Assembly: GCF_000455345.1 (NCBI RefSeq)
Contig: NZ_HG315690.1
Coordinates: forward strand, 1,501,360-1,565,359
Origin: Halopiger goleimassiliensis
GTDB taxonomy: Archaea > Halobacteriota > Halobacteria > Halobacteriales > Natrialbaceae
Length of the DNA stretch: 64,000 nt
Direction: 5' to 3'
Made by a program: the position numbers and the translations under genes. Position 1 is the stretch's first letter; each line of letters opens with the position of its first letter. Shown here piece by piece: positions 51,884-61,314 of the stretch. The notes below the pieces were generated by a model, which searched no databases, was not told where the DNA came from, and saw nothing but the letters and a program-made list of their open reading frames with translations.

Positions 51884-52816
51884 ATGCCGGAACCCACTCC
51901 GAACTCGGACGGGACCGCGGGCCTGCCGGGACCGATCGCGACACTCTGGTCGCGACTCGCGTCCCGATCGGCTTCGAAGCGCGCCCTGCTGTTGATGTTG
52001 CCGCTGCTCGCGTTCGAACTGTTGATCTTCGTGATCCCGTTCGTCATCCTGTTGCGGATCAGCGTCGCCGGCTCCTCGACCGATACCGCCTACGCGGAGG
52101 GGACCTGGTCGCTCGAGGCCTACCGGGAGGTGTTCGCGAGCGACGTCCTCTGGAACGTGATCACCTACTCGTTCCAACTGGGGCTGATCGTGACGGTGTT
52201 GGCCGTCCTGATCGGCTTCTTCTACGCCTACGCCATCTGGCGCACGTCGGGCGTTCGGAAGTCGCTGCTGTTGTTCTCGGTCGTCCTGCCGCTGCTGACG
52301 ACGCTCGTGATCCGGACGTACGCGTTCCGCCCGCTGTTGTCCCCGACCGGGACGCTCAACGAGGCGCTGCTGTCGCTGGGGCTGCTCTCGGAACCGATCC
52401 AGTTCGTCCCCGCGACGGTCGGGGCCGTCGTCGGCCAACTGTACATCGTGCTCCCCTACGCCGTGCTCGCCATCTACAGCGTCATGGCGACGACCGACTG
52501 GCACGTCGTCGAGGCCGCCCGCGACCTCGGTGCGAGTCGACCGCGGTCGGTCCTCGAGGTCGTCGTCCCCCAGGTAATGCCGGGGATCATCGTCGCGACG
52601 GTGATCTCCTTTGCCTGGAGCGCGGGCGCTTACGCGGCACCGGACCTGCTCTCGAACGGCATCACGTTCGCCATGCACGTCGAGGAACTGATCCTCTCGG
52701 ACGTGCGCTACCCCGTCGCGGCCGCGCTGGCGGTCGTGATGCTCGGACTGATGCTCGCCACGATCGGACTGATCTACGCGGTGCTCGGACGGTTCGGAGG
52801 TGACGTCGATGCATAG
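51884..52816 (+). CDS. ABC transporter permease (PotB-like)
   Basis: A 310-residue inner-membrane permease with six to seven helices. An N-terminal cytoplasmic segment (about 1-35) precedes helix 1. The EAA loop that docks with the ATPase is EAARDLGASRPRSVLEVVVPQVMPGI. ATG 51884 sits 5 bases after the ATPase stop. It pairs with the downstream PotC-like permease, whose start overlaps its stop. Confidence 0.93.
   Translation: MPEPTPNSDGTAGLPGPIATLWSRLASRSASKRALLLMLPLLAFELLIFVIPFVILLRISVAGSSTDTAYAEGTWSLEAYREVFASDVLWNVITYSFQLGLIVTVLAVLIGFFYAYAIWRTSGVRKSLLLFSVVLPLLTTLVIRTYAFRPLLSPTGTLNEALLSLGLLSEPIQFVPATVGAVVGQLYIVLPYAVLAIYSVMATTDWHVVEAARDLGASRPRSVLEVVVPQVMPGIIVATVISFAWSAGAYAAPDLLSNGITFAMHVEELILSDVRYPVAAALAVVMLGLMLATIGLIYAVLGRFGGDVDA
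52796..52803 (+). promoter_or_regulatory. Shine-Dalgarno site for the PotC-like gene
   Basis: GGAGGTGA lies 5 bases before ATG 52809, inside the end of the upstream permease gene, and favours this start over a GTG at 52800. Confidence 0.55.
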
Positions 52817-53615
52817 GGAGACCGTCGAATCCGTCGCGTTCCGCGCGGGCTACCTGACGCTGGTCGCCCTGATGCTGTTGCCGTTGCTCGTGGTCGTCGC
52901 GACCTCCTTCTCGGCCAGCCCCCGGATCGCGTTCCCGCCGGAGAGCTTCTCGCTGGTCTGGTACGGCGAGTTCTTCGAAAGCATCCGCTGGATCCAGGCG
53001 TTCGTAAACAGCATCGTCATCGGCGTCGGGACGGCGCTTTTGGCGACCGTCCTCGGCGTGCTCGGCGCGTTCGGCCGGGAGTTCGACGACGGGGGCGTCC
53101 TCGGAACGGTGGTGCCGCCGCTGGTACTCGTGCCGCTGTTGATCCCGCCGGTGATCCTCGGGATCACGCTCCTGATCTACGTCACCGAGATCGGGCTCAG
53201 CGGCTCCTACTCGAGCGTCATTCTGGCGCACACGCTGTGGGCGACGCCGCTGGTCTACTTCGTGATGCGGTCGGTGTTCAGCCGGTTCGACTGGCAGCAA
53301 CTCGACGCGGCCCACGACCTCGGGGCGGGACCCGTCCAGTCGTTCGTCCACGTCGTGTTGCCGAACGTGAAACACGGCGTCTTCGTCGGCGCGTTGCTCG
53401 CGTTCATCATCAGCCTCCAGGAGTTCGTGATGGCGCTGTTCCTCACGACCGCCAGCACCGAGACGATTCCGGTGCTGGCCTGGACCGAGATCCGGCAGGC
53501 GCTCGACCCGATGGTCAGCGTCGTCTCGACGTTCCTCATCCTGATCTCGCTCGGCGCGCTCGCGCTGGCGGTGATCGCGACGAACCTCGAGTGGGTCTCG
53601 AAGCAGCTCTCCTGA
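52809..53615 (+). CDS. ABC transporter permease (PotC-like)
   Basis: A 268-residue permease with six helices, starting MHRETVESVAFRAG. The EAA loop is DAAHDLGAGPVQSFVHVVLP. FPPESFSLVWYGEFFE near helix 1 is typical of PotC proteins. ATG 52809 overlaps the previous gene by 8 bases with a clear SD site, so it is translationally coupled. It completes the PotD-A-B-C set. Confidence 0.93.
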   Translation: MHRETVESVAFRAGYLTLVALMLLPLLVVVATSFSASPRIAFPPESFSLVWYGEFFESIRWIQAFVNSIVIGVGTALLATVLGVLGAFGREFDDGGVLGTVVPPLVLVPLLIPPVILGITLLIYVTEIGLSGSYSSVILAHTLWATPLVYFVMRSVFSRFDWQQLDAAHDLGAGPVQSFVHVVLPNVKHGVFVGALLAFIISLQEFVMALFLTTASTETIPVLAWTEIRQALDPMVSVVSTFLILISLGALALAVIATNLEWVSKQLS

Positions 53616-53658
53616 CTGTCTGATTCCGCTTTTCGCGCTCCGTCCCGCAACGGTACGA

Positions 53659-54072
53659 TCAGGACGCGATCAGCACGACGGCGACGACTGCGAGTCCGAT
53701 CCCGGCTACGTTTGCCGGACTCAACGCCGTGTCGAAGTAGAGCACCCCGAAGAGGACGGGGACGACGAAATAGAGGGCCGCGATGGCCGACACGACTGCG
53801 ATGTTTCCTCTCGTGAGCGCCTCGTAGAAGCTGATCGTCCCGATCGCGAGGAACAGTCCCGACGCGAGCGCGAAGACCACGTCCGTACTCGTCCCGACGA
53901 TCGGTCGGCGACTCGCCACCACGTACGCGCCGACGATCCCCAGACTCGAGACGTACGACAGTAACACCGCGTTGACGGGCGTGAGCGACCGCGTCGCCAG
54001 ATCAGCCGTGATAACCCACCCGCCGAACAGCAGCAAGGTAGCGAACGCCAGTGCGATCGCGAACGCGACCAT
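53659..54072 (-). CDS. half-size EamA family transporter
   Basis: A 137-residue membrane protein with about four to five helices forming a single EamA (DMT superfamily) unit. The usual protein has two such units in about 290 residues. FYEALTRGNIAVVSAIAALYF and VVPVLFGVLYF are characteristic. Start candidates are 54072 (MVAFAIAL) and 54099. It may function as a dimer like small multidrug-resistance proteins, or may be a degraded half. Confidence 0.75.
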   Translation of the reverse strand: MVAFAIALAFATLLLFGGWVITADLATRSLTPVNAVLLSYVSSLGIVGAYVVASRRPIVGTSTDVVFALASGLFLAIGTISFYEALTRGNIAVVSAIAALYFVVPVLFGVLYFDTALSPANVAGIGLAVVAVVLIAS

Positions 54073-54373
54073 GGCCCTGCCTCTCGACCGCCACCACATG
54101 AAATCGGCGATCCCGGACGACCACGACGAGGAGACCCGACGAGGAGCGTCACTATCAGGCGACTCCAGCAGCCGGGTGGCCGTCTCGAGTACTCGTCGCC
54201 CGCTTGTCCCAGGACAGTGGCCGACTCGAGCGCTCGCCGCGCCCGGCGGCGAGTGCTCGAGGCCGGGGAAGGGCAGGCGACCGGCGCGGCGCGCAACCAG
54301 CGCGCCGCGCACCGATCCGGTCCTGGCGGAATTGTAAAGGGCGAACGAGGCCCGCCAGGGCCGAGTGAGGGCT

Positions 54374-56305
54374 TTACAAGAAGCGGAAGGTCTCGAGGTT
54401 CTTCGGCGCGAACGTCCGCATGTTGTACTCGTGGTACAGCGCGCTCGAGAGGTCCTGCGTGGAGCGTTCGTCGCCGTGGACGCAGAGCACCTTCTCGGGG
54501 CGGGGGTTCATCGTCTTGACGAAGTTCTCGAGGCCGGCGCGGTCGGCGTGGCCGGAGAAGCCGTCGACGGTCTCGACGTTCATGTTCAGCGAGAGGGTGC
54601 CGCGGCCGTTGTCGCCGACGGCGCCGATCTCGCTGGTGGGAATCTCGTCCCAGCCGTTCTGGATGCGGCGGCCGAGGGTCCCCTGTGCCTGGTAGCCGAC
54701 GAAGGTCAGCGTCGAGTCCGGATCGGAGCCGAGGTGGCCCAGCCAGGACATGATCGGGCCGCCGGTGACCATCCCGGACGTCGAGAGGATGATACAGGAG
54801 TCGCCGTCGGCGACGTCCTGGCGTTCTTCCTCGCCGCCGTCGATGTGGTTGAACTCCTCGGCGAGGAAGGGGTTCTCGTCCTCGTGGAAGATGCGATCCC
54901 GGAGGTCGTCCCGGAGGTACTCGGGGTAGGTGGTGTGGATCGCGGTCGCCTCCCAGATCATGCCGTCGAGGTGGACCGGCATCGAGGGGATGTCGCCGTT
55001 GCGCATCGCCTCCTCCAAGACGAGCATGATCTCCTGGGAGCGACCGACGGCGAACGCCGGGATCAGCACTTTCCCGTCGCGCTCGTAGGTCTCCGTGATG
55101 ATCTCCTTGAGTTTACGTTCGGAGTCCTCCTGGTCGGTCTGGTAGTCGTTGCGCCCGCCGTAGGTCGACTCGAGGACGAGCGTCTCGACGCGCGGGAAGT
55201 CGTTGACCGCGCCGTTGAACAGGCGGGTGTCCTCGTAGTGGATGTCGCCGGAGAAGCAGACGTTGTAGAGGCCGTCACCGATGTGGAAGTGCGAGACGGC
55301 GGAACCGAGGATGTGGCCGGCGTTGTGCAGCGTCAGTTTGACGTCCGGCGCGATGTCGGTGACGTCGCCGTACTCGAGCGGGATCGTGTGCTTGATCGCT
55401 TCCCGGACCTGCTCGGAGTCGTACGGCGGCGTCCGCCCTTCCTTGGCCGCGACGTCGAGGTAGTCGAGCGTCAGCAGGCCCATCAGGTCGCGCGTGGGCT
55501 CGGTACAGTAGATCGGGCCGTCGTAGCCGTACTTGAACAGGAGCGGGATGAACGCGGAGTGGTCGAGGTGGGCGTGGGTCAGGACGACCGCGTCGATCGT
55601 CTCCGGACCCGCGCCGAACGCCTCGGGAGCGTGGAGGTACGGAACTTCGCCCTCCGCGCCGGGTTTGTCACCGCAGTCGACGAGGATGCGCGTCTCGGGC
55701 GTCGAGAGGATGAAGGAGGCCCGACCGACCTCGCGACAGCAACCCAGCGTCGAGATGCGGACGTACTCGTCGTCGGACATCTCCTCGCGGTGGATCTGCC
55801 GGCCGACCTTCTCCAGAATGTCGCGTCGGTCGTCGCGTTCCTGTTTGAGGAAGCTGCGGACGTTCGAGACGGTCGAGGACTCGATCGGCGGCGTGCGGAC
55901 GACCTCGGGCGTCCAGCCGACGTTTTTCGTGATGTCGCGGAGCGTCGAGCCGTGGCGGCCGATCACCATGCCGGGTTTCTCGGCCTCGATGACAACCTCG
56001 CCGGTGTCGGCGTGGAAATCGAGGTCCGTGACGCCCGCTTCCTCGGGGATTACGTTCATGATCTCCTCGCGGGCCTCCTCGGGTCGCGAGAGGACGCTCG
56101 GGTCCGGCCGGACGGTGATGCGCTTGCGGAGTTTGCTCGCGAGCTTCCGGATGAGATCGCCTTGCTGGGCGAATTTCTTCGGATCGCGGGTGTAGACCAC
56201 CAGCTCCGGGCCTTCGTACTTCACCGAGGAGACCGAGATATCGCTCGGTAACTCGCTCGTGATCTCTGCTTTCAAATCGTCGAGTTGCTGCTCTACAGTG
56301 CTCAT
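54374..56305 (-). CDS. fttA: aCPSF1/FttA beta-CASP ribonuclease
   Basis: A 643-residue metallo-beta-lactamase/beta-CASP nuclease with N-terminal KH domains (about 1-145; RNA-binding GMVIGRHGST), known to end transcription in archaea (FttA) and cut RNA 3' ends. The zinc-binding HxHxDH is THAHLDH at 243-249, followed by GDIHYEDT and HNAGHILGSA. The beta-CASP part includes IPAFAVGRSQEIM and STSGMVTGGP. ATG 56305 gives the normal N-terminus; the open frame to 56422 lacks homology. It is divergent from a hypothetical gene. Confidence 0.95.
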   Translation of the reverse strand: MSTVEQQLDDLKAEITSELPSDISVSSVKYEGPELVVYTRDPKKFAQQGDLIRKLASKLRKRITVRPDPSVLSRPEEAREEIMNVIPEEAGVTDLDFHADTGEVVIEAEKPGMVIGRHGSTLRDITKNVGWTPEVVRTPPIESSTVSNVRSFLKQERDDRRDILEKVGRQIHREEMSDDEYVRISTLGCCREVGRASFILSTPETRILVDCGDKPGAEGEVPYLHAPEAFGAGPETIDAVVLTHAHLDHSAFIPLLFKYGYDGPIYCTEPTRDLMGLLTLDYLDVAAKEGRTPPYDSEQVREAIKHTIPLEYGDVTDIAPDVKLTLHNAGHILGSAVSHFHIGDGLYNVCFSGDIHYEDTRLFNGAVNDFPRVETLVLESTYGGRNDYQTDQEDSERKLKEIITETYERDGKVLIPAFAVGRSQEIMLVLEEAMRNGDIPSMPVHLDGMIWEATAIHTTYPEYLRDDLRDRIFHEDENPFLAEEFNHIDGGEEERQDVADGDSCIILSTSGMVTGGPIMSWLGHLGSDPDSTLTFVGYQAQGTLGRRIQNGWDEIPTSEIGAVGDNGRGTLSLNMNVETVDGFSGHADRAGLENFVKTMNPRPEKVLCVHGDERSTQDLSSALYHEYNMRTFAPKNLETFRFL

Positions 56306-56630
56306 AGGTCGCCGAATTGGCTTGCGTGAACTCGCCGCCGGGAGCGCCCGCCCGAACCAGGGACACCGGCAGGACGGCAGGTCGCCTCCGTGGTCGTCGA
56401 TGCTCGTCCTGATCGACGACACCTGCGAGAGACGTCCCCTGCGTCGGACGGCACAGTACGTCGCTGTGTCCGAATCATCCTGTGGTGCAGTGGCGTGACG
56501 AACGCGCTCCCAGGTCGGTTATCCTGGTTGATGCGGGACAATTCCGGGAGAACCCGCTTACCTGACGCTATTCTTTGCGTGGTATAAAAGCCTTCGCAAA
56601 AGCAAGGGCACTCGAGGGGGTAGGCCGGGT
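56306..56630. promoter_or_regulatory. divergent fttA gap with a bidirectional TATA-like site
   Basis: A 325-base gap without a supported gene. GGTATAAAAGCC at 56581-56592 reads as a TATA box on plus, and its complement GGCTTTTATACC is a weaker box on minus. On minus it would give fttA a leader of roughly 250 bases, long for a haloarchaeal mRNA. I see no tRNA-like or other RNA motif in it. Confidence 0.45.
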
Positions 56631-57116
56631 ATGGAGTTGACACCCGATCGCGTCGCGACGGAACGGGACTGGGTCGCTGCCCGCGCCGACACTGTCGTCC
56701 CGATCATCAACGACGTTCGCGCGGAACTCGGCGTCGCGTTCGAGACCGACGTCGATCCAGTCACCGACGGACAGTACCGAGACGAAGTCGACGCCGTCTT
56801 CGCCGACGGGGATCTGGCGGTCAACGTCGCCGCGCTGGTCGCCATCCTCCGGGATCTCGACGTCCAGGACGACTACCCGGGGTTCGTCGTCGACGAGATA
56901 CTGGGTCGTGAACTCGCCGCGACCATCGCGGGGACCCAACCCCTGCGGACCCTGGGTGAGGCGACGTTTCACTACGCCGACGTCCACGTCCACGGCGGGA
57001 CGGACGAGATGGCCGGCGTCGACGACCTCGAGGCGGCGCTCGCGGCTGGCTTCCAGGAACGACTGCCGGGGTGGAACTGGACCGAACGCGAGAGTCCGTT
57101 CGGCGTAGAGCGGTAA
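56631..57116 (+). CDS. conserved hypothetical haloarchaeal protein
   Basis: A 161-residue acidic protein from ATG 56631 starting MELTPDRVATERDWVAARAD. Notable stretches are VNVAALVAILRDLDVQDDYP and FHYADVHVHGGTDEM, which has clustered histidines. No membrane helix or cysteine. I do not recognise the family. Codon use matches surrounding core genes. Confidence 0.75.
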   Translation: MELTPDRVATERDWVAARADTVVPIINDVRAELGVAFETDVDPVTDGQYRDEVDAVFADGDLAVNVAALVAILRDLDVQDDYPGFVVDEILGRELAATIAGTQPLRTLGEATFHYADVHVHGGTDEMAGVDDLEAALAAGFQERLPGWNWTERESPFGVER

Positions 57117-57145
57117 CGATCGAACCGGCGATAGGGAGGAACGCG

Positions 57146-57745
57146 TTACGCGGTGGATTCGTTGTCGGCGGCCGATCCGTCGTCGGAACCCGATCCGTCG
57201 TCGGCGTCCGATTCGGTGTCGGCGTCGGAATCGTTCGTTCCGTCGTCCGTCTGCTGATCCTGCCCCTGTTCCTGTTGTTCCGCGATCATCCGCTGTTGCT
57301 GGACGCGTTGTTGCTCCTGCTGGACGAACGCGTCGTACTGATCGCCGGGATAGATGCCCTCGATGTCGCCGCTTCGGAGCGCATCCATGATCGCGGTGTC
57401 GTCACCCGTGACGCGAAGAAGTCCGAACGCGGGTTCGGAGGCTTCGATCGAAATATCCCGCTCGCTCGCCGACGCTTCGAAGGCGGACGTAGCGTCTTCG
57501 GTCAACGCTTGTTGCTCGTCGATCGCTTCCGTTTGGCTGAGTTCTCCGCTCTGGAACCGCTCGTTGAGACTCGCTAGCTGCTCTTGGGACGGCGAGACGG
57601 CTACCGTGACCGCATCGCCGGCCCCGCTATCGCCCTGGTCGTCCGATTGGGTCAGCGATTCGAGTCGCGAACAGCCGGCGAGGCCAGCCGCTGTGCCGGT
57701 ACCGGTGAGTGCGAGAAAGCGACGGCGAGAGGGGTGATTCGACAT
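57146..57745 (-). CDS. Tat lipoprotein with Gln-rich coil, unknown function
   Basis: A 199-residue protein with a Tat signal (SRRRFLALTG) and lipobox (GLAGC). The mature part has an alpha-helical region, EQLASLNERFQSGELSQTEA, and a glutamine-rich coiled coil (FVQQEQQRVQQQRMIAEQQEQ region), ending in an acidic D/S/G tail. ATG 57745 is chosen; the frame is open to 57793. It is convergent with the 56631 gene and divergent from nucS. Function unknown. Confidence 0.75.
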   Translation of the reverse strand: MSNHPSRRRFLALTGTGTAAGLAGCSRLESLTQSDDQGDSGAGDAVTVAVSPSQEQLASLNERFQSGELSQTEAIDEQQALTEDATSAFEASASERDISIEASEPAFGLLRVTGDDTAIMDALRSGDIEGIYPGDQYDAFVQQEQQRVQQQRMIAEQQEQGQDQQTDDGTNDSDADTESDADDGSGSDDGSAADNESTA

Positions 57746-57829
57746 CGTGTCTCCGGAACGCGGGCAGGCCGAAAGATAAGCCTTGTTATCCACACAGGTA
57801 ATCCCGCGTCGGGCATCGGGGTCGCGCCA

Positions 57830-57840
57830 CTTTTATCCGC
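57830..57840 (+). promoter_or_regulatory. TATA box of nucS
   Basis: ACTTTTATCCG is about 27 bases before the GTG start at 57861, consistent with a leaderless transcript. Confidence 0.5.
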
Positions 57841-57860
57841 GCCCCCGCTAGCCGAGACCA

Positions 57861-58646
57861 GTGAGCGACGCACCGGACAGTCCCCGCGTCGAAACGCTCG
57901 AGCGGCCTCCGCTGGAAGCGGCGCGCGCGACGGTCGCGGACGGGATCGCGCGCGACGCCCTCGTGACCGTCTTCGGTCGTTGCACCGTCGACTACGAAGG
58001 CCGTGCGACGAGCAGGCTCGAGGCTGGGGATCGCCACGTCATGCTCAAACCCGACGGCGCGGCGCTGGTCCACACCCACGAGGGCCAGCAGCCGGTCAAC
58101 TGGCAGCCGCCAGGCTGTGAACACGACGTCTACCTCGAGGACGCCGGCGACGATCGCGACCCCGACGACTCCGACGACGGCACCCGGCTCGTCCTCGAGA
58201 GCGTCCGGTCGACGCCGGACGAGCGACTCTGCGTCCGATTCGATCGCGTGGGCCAGGTGTCGGCCTTCTCGGGCACCGACGACTCCGACCTCGCGCTCTC
58301 GGGAACGGAGGAGGACCTGCGCCAGCGGATCCTCGAGACGCCGGCCGTCCTCGAGTCCGGCTTTACGCCGCTGGCGACCGAGCGCGAAACCGCCGCAGGG
58401 GCCGTCGACATCTACGGTGAGGACGCCGTCGGGCGCGCTGTCGTGGTCGAACTGAAGCGCCGCCGCGTCGGTCCCGACGCCGTCAGTCAACTCCGGCGCT
58501 ACGTCGACGCCGTCGAACGGGACCTCCACGCCGATGCAACGGTCCGGGGGCTGCTGGTCGCGCCGTCGGTGACCGATCGCGCGGAACGGCTGCTCGCCCG
58601 CCACGGCCTCGAGTTCGTCTCGCTCGAGCCCGCACCCGAGGACTGA
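57861..58646 (+). CDS. nucS: endonuclease NucS
   Basis: A 261-residue NucS/EndoMS nuclease. It cuts branched or mismatched DNA and, in archaea and actinobacteria, gives a MutS-independent mismatch repair. The N-terminal DNA-binding barrel has VFGRCTVDYEGRATSRLEAG. The C-terminal RecB-like catalytic core has GAVDIYGEDAVGRAVVVELK (D and E-x-K) and QLRRYVDA. The start is GTG 57861 with a TATA box 27 bases upstream. A mutS gene lies 2.7 kb to the right, so both systems are present. Confidence 0.93.
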   Translation: MSDAPDSPRVETLERPPLEAARATVADGIARDALVTVFGRCTVDYEGRATSRLEAGDRHVMLKPDGAALVHTHEGQQPVNWQPPGCEHDVYLEDAGDDRDPDDSDDGTRLVLESVRSTPDERLCVRFDRVGQVSAFSGTDDSDLALSGTEEDLRQRILETPAVLESGFTPLATERETAAGAVDIYGEDAVGRAVVVELKRRRVGPDAVSQLRRYVDAVERDLHADATVRGLLVAPSVTDRAERLLARHGLEFVSLEPAPED

Positions 58647-58649
58647 CGA

Positions 58650-60116
58650 TCACTCGAGGTCCTCGCGCTCGAGCGCGCTGAGTTCCTCGACGCGCCGTTC
58701 CGTGGAGGGATGGGTCCGGAAGAACCGTCGGAGTCGCTCCGGCGGCGACCACGACAGCGGTCCGTCCCGATCGTCGAGCGCGACGGGATCGAACGGCAGG
58801 ATCGAGAGCCGGGAGACGCTCGAGACCTCTCGCAGGTCGTCGGCGGGCGTCGCGTCGATGCGCTCGTCCAACGTCTCCAAGGCCGTAGCGAGTGCAGCGG
58901 GATCGCCGGTGAGTTCCGCCGCCGTCCGGTCGGCCGCGAGTTCCCGCGTCTGTGAGAGCAGCGAGACGATCGCGTGGCTGACGATCCAGACTGCCGTCGC
59001 GAGGACGTAAAACAGGTACTCGAAGACGTTGTCGTCGTCCTCGTCGTCGCTCGAGTCGGTACGGGAGCCGTAGGTCAGTTCGTCCCATTCGGAGTCGTAC
59101 GGATCGACCTGCGGGCCGTCGTACTCGTCGTCCTCGTCGTCGGTGATGCGGTCCCACATCCGCGTTCGGAGCCCGTCGGCCAGCAGCACCGGCAGCGAAA
59201 CGACGGTCATCGCCATCGCGTCCCGGTTGGCGACGTGGGCGAGTTCGTGCGCGACGACGGCCTCGAGTTGGTCGTCCGAGAGCGCAGTGACGGCCCCGTA
59301 GGAGAGAACGAGGTGCGTCTTCTCCGGTCGAAAGCCGACGACCATCGCCTCGGGCGCGTGCGTCTCGGAGATCGAAACCGTCGGCTTCGGGACGTCGAGT
59401 TGCGCCGCGATCCGCGTCACCGTCGCGTGGATCTCGGGGAGGTCCTCCGCCGTCGTCGGCGTCGCGTCCGCCCCGGACTCGACGAACCCGATCTGGCCGT
59501 ACTCCCGGTAGCCGATCAGTCCCATCGCGACCAGCGTCGCTCCCCACGAGACGTAGGGCGCGAGCGTGACCCCGATCGTCAGCACGGCTACGAGGTAGAC
59601 GACCGCCCAGACCGCGACGAGGAAGACGACGAGGACGAACGCCAGCAACAGTACCGTGACGACCATCCGCAGCGTCAGCGACCAGTCCGTGCTCGAGCCG
59701 ACCGTCCCGACCGTCAGCACGGAGAGGGCGACGAGTACCGCAGCGAGACCGAGCGTCACGGTCGTTGCGGCCTCGGCCGCAGCCGTCGTCCCGATGGCGA
59801 CTGCGATCCCCCCGAAGACGGCCCCCCAGACGGCCAGCAGGAAGCCAAGCGCCGCACCGGCGAATCCCAGCAGGTAGCCCGACAGCGCGAGGGTCAGTTC
59901 GTCGGCAGCCGAGTAGCCCACGTAGCCGGCGACGAACGCCGCCCCCAGGGCGAACAGCGAAGCCGCCACCGGGGCGTACTGGGGGCCGATCGCCGACGCC
60001 CAGAGTCGTACGCTCCCCAGCCAGGTCCCCACCGTGATGAGAAGTCCCGTGAGCCCGTAGACCACTACCGGGGCCGTAACCGGAGACTGCCGACCGGTTC
60101 CCGTCGATCCAGCCAT
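58650..60116 (-). CDS. M48 family metalloprotease (HtpX-like)
   Basis: A 488-residue membrane protease. The N-terminal third has several helices (about 10-210) and the soluble domain carries the zinc motif HELAH (HExxH) in LEAVVAHELAHVANRDAM. A third zinc ligand lies in SQTRELAADRTAAELTG. A further hydrophobic segment (YLFYVLATAVWIVSHAIVSLL) separates an acidic loop from the C-terminus, which ends FFRTHPSTERRVEEL. It degrades damaged membrane proteins. An upstream TATATAAAT at about 60141-60149 on the minus strand is a likely promoter. Confidence 0.92.
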   Translation of the reverse strand: MAGSTGTGRQSPVTAPVVVYGLTGLLITVGTWLGSVRLWASAIGPQYAPVAASLFALGAAFVAGYVGYSAADELTLALSGYLLGFAGAALGFLLAVWGAVFGGIAVAIGTTAAAEAATTVTLGLAAVLVALSVLTVGTVGSSTDWSLTLRMVVTVLLLAFVLVVFLVAVWAVVYLVAVLTIGVTLAPYVSWGATLVAMGLIGYREYGQIGFVESGADATPTTAEDLPEIHATVTRIAAQLDVPKPTVSISETHAPEAMVVGFRPEKTHLVLSYGAVTALSDDQLEAVVAHELAHVANRDAMAMTVVSLPVLLADGLRTRMWDRITDDEDDEYDGPQVDPYDSEWDELTYGSRTDSSDDEDDDNVFEYLFYVLATAVWIVSHAIVSLLSQTRELAADRTAAELTGDPAALATALETLDERIDATPADDLREVSSVSRLSILPFDPVALDDRDGPLSWSPPERLRRFFRTHPSTERRVEELSALEREDLE

Positions 60117-60303
60117 GGGTTGCTGTAGTTAGATATCGTATATAAATGGGCGGGAAGAGCGGTGATCCGATCGCTCGACGTCCCTTCGCGCGTCGATTTC
60201 GACTCGAGGGGCGGCGGTAGAACCCACACGACGGTACCGTCCCGACAGCGACCCATGCAACTGCCGACGGGATGCCTATTTCGCTCGCCGTGGGAGGGCC
60301 GAC

Positions 60304-60762
60304 ATGGAACTCCTCTCCCAGGAGCGTCGGCGACCGCACGACTCGACGCAACGTCCCGCGAGCGAACCGACAGAACCCGATCTTACGGAGTCGTCGCTGT
60401 TCCGGTTGGGTCGGTTCCTCTTCGGCGGCATCCTGGCGTTCAACGCCGTCGACAACCTGCGGAACCTCGAGGGGCGGATCGATTACGCCGACGCCAAAGA
60501 CGTGCCGATGACCGGCGTCTCGGTGCCGGCGATCAGCGGGAGCCTCCTGCTGGGTGGGATCAGCGTCGCCCTCTGGCGGGCCCCGGCGGCCGGCGCGGCG
60601 GCGGTCGCCACCTTCCTGATCGGCGTCACGCCGTTGATGCACGACTTCTGGAACGTCGACGACCCGGACCGACAGCAACAGGAACTGATCCACTTCCTGA
60701 AGAATACCGCACTGCTCGGCGGCGCGCTCGCGTTCCTCGAGGTCGCCCAGCGCGAGGAGTGA
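60304..60762 (+). CDS. DoxX family membrane protein
   Basis: A 152-residue membrane protein with four helices after a 30-residue charged N-terminus. RLGRFLFGGILAFNAVDNLRN opens the DoxX domain, and the end has NTALLGGALAFLE. DoxX proteins are linked to quinone or sulfur redox chemistry in some organisms and to membrane stress in others. The role here is not shown. Confidence 0.85.
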   Translation: MELLSQERRRPHDSTQRPASEPTEPDLTESSLFRLGRFLFGGILAFNAVDNLRNLEGRIDYADAKDVPMTGVSVPAISGSLLLGGISVALWRAPAAGAAAVATFLIGVTPLMHDFWNVDDPDRQQQELIHFLKNTALLGGALAFLEVAQREE

Positions 60763-60814
60763 TCGACCGTCTCGTACCAGAACTATTTTCATGTTGGGAA
60801 GTTGACCTGAATAC

Positions 60815-61243
60815 ATGGGTCCCCACGACGGAGGTGGGCTGTCGGACAACCCCCTCTATCGCCCGTCGTTCTCGGGCGGACGCCCCGTTCCGGTCGACGA
60901 CGACTCGTCGACACCGTTCGGCGTCAAACTCTGCTGTGTGGTCGCCGTCGTCTGTTGGCTCGACCACGTGACGTTCCTCTCGCGGCTCGTCACCGACGGC
61001 GATCCAACGGCGCTCGCACCGTTCGGCGCGTTCGGCGTCGCCTTCGCCGGTATCATCTACGGGCTGTGGACCCGCCGCGAGTGGGGGTGGGCCGGCGGGA
61101 TGGTCTGGTTCGCTCTCGTCGGCGCGTTCTCGGTCGCGACGCTGGCGTACGGTCGCGCAATCGTCTGTTTTCTCGTTCTGGCGTACCTGAACGACGTGAA
61201 CGAGGCGTTTCAGCTTCCTGACCGGTACCGGAACCGGCACTAA
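60815..61243 (+). CDS. hypothetical membrane protein
   Basis: A 142-residue protein with a hydrophilic N-terminus (about 1-32) and four helices (VKLCCVVAVVCWL, LAPFGAFGVAFAGIIYGLW, AGGMVWFALVGAFSVATLAYG and IVCFLVLAYLN). ATG 60815 follows DoxX by 52 bases in the same direction. An AACTATTTTC stretch upstream may be a promoter. No family recognised. Confidence 0.75.
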   Translation: MGPHDGGGLSDNPLYRPSFSGGRPVPVDDDSSTPFGVKLCCVVAVVCWLDHVTFLSRLVTDGDPTALAPFGAFGVAFAGIIYGLWTRREWGWAGGMVWFALVGAFSVATLAYGRAIVCFLVLAYLNDVNEAFQLPDRYRNRH

Positions 61244-61314
61244 CCGACTCGAGATCGTTCAGATCGGCTTCCAGAAATCGCCGAGCAACGGCAGGTGTCG
61301 CCCAGGATCGATCC

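Noticed and set aside
54365-56251. 628-codon plus-strand open frame
   Set aside because: Antisense to fttA, whose motifs are unmistakable.
56400-56570. Possible structured RNA upstream of fttA
   Set aside because: No match to SRP RNA, RNase P or tRNA consensus; kept only as a leader question.
58483-60849. 788-codon minus-strand open frame
   Set aside because: Overlaps the HtpX-like gene in another frame and has no domain.
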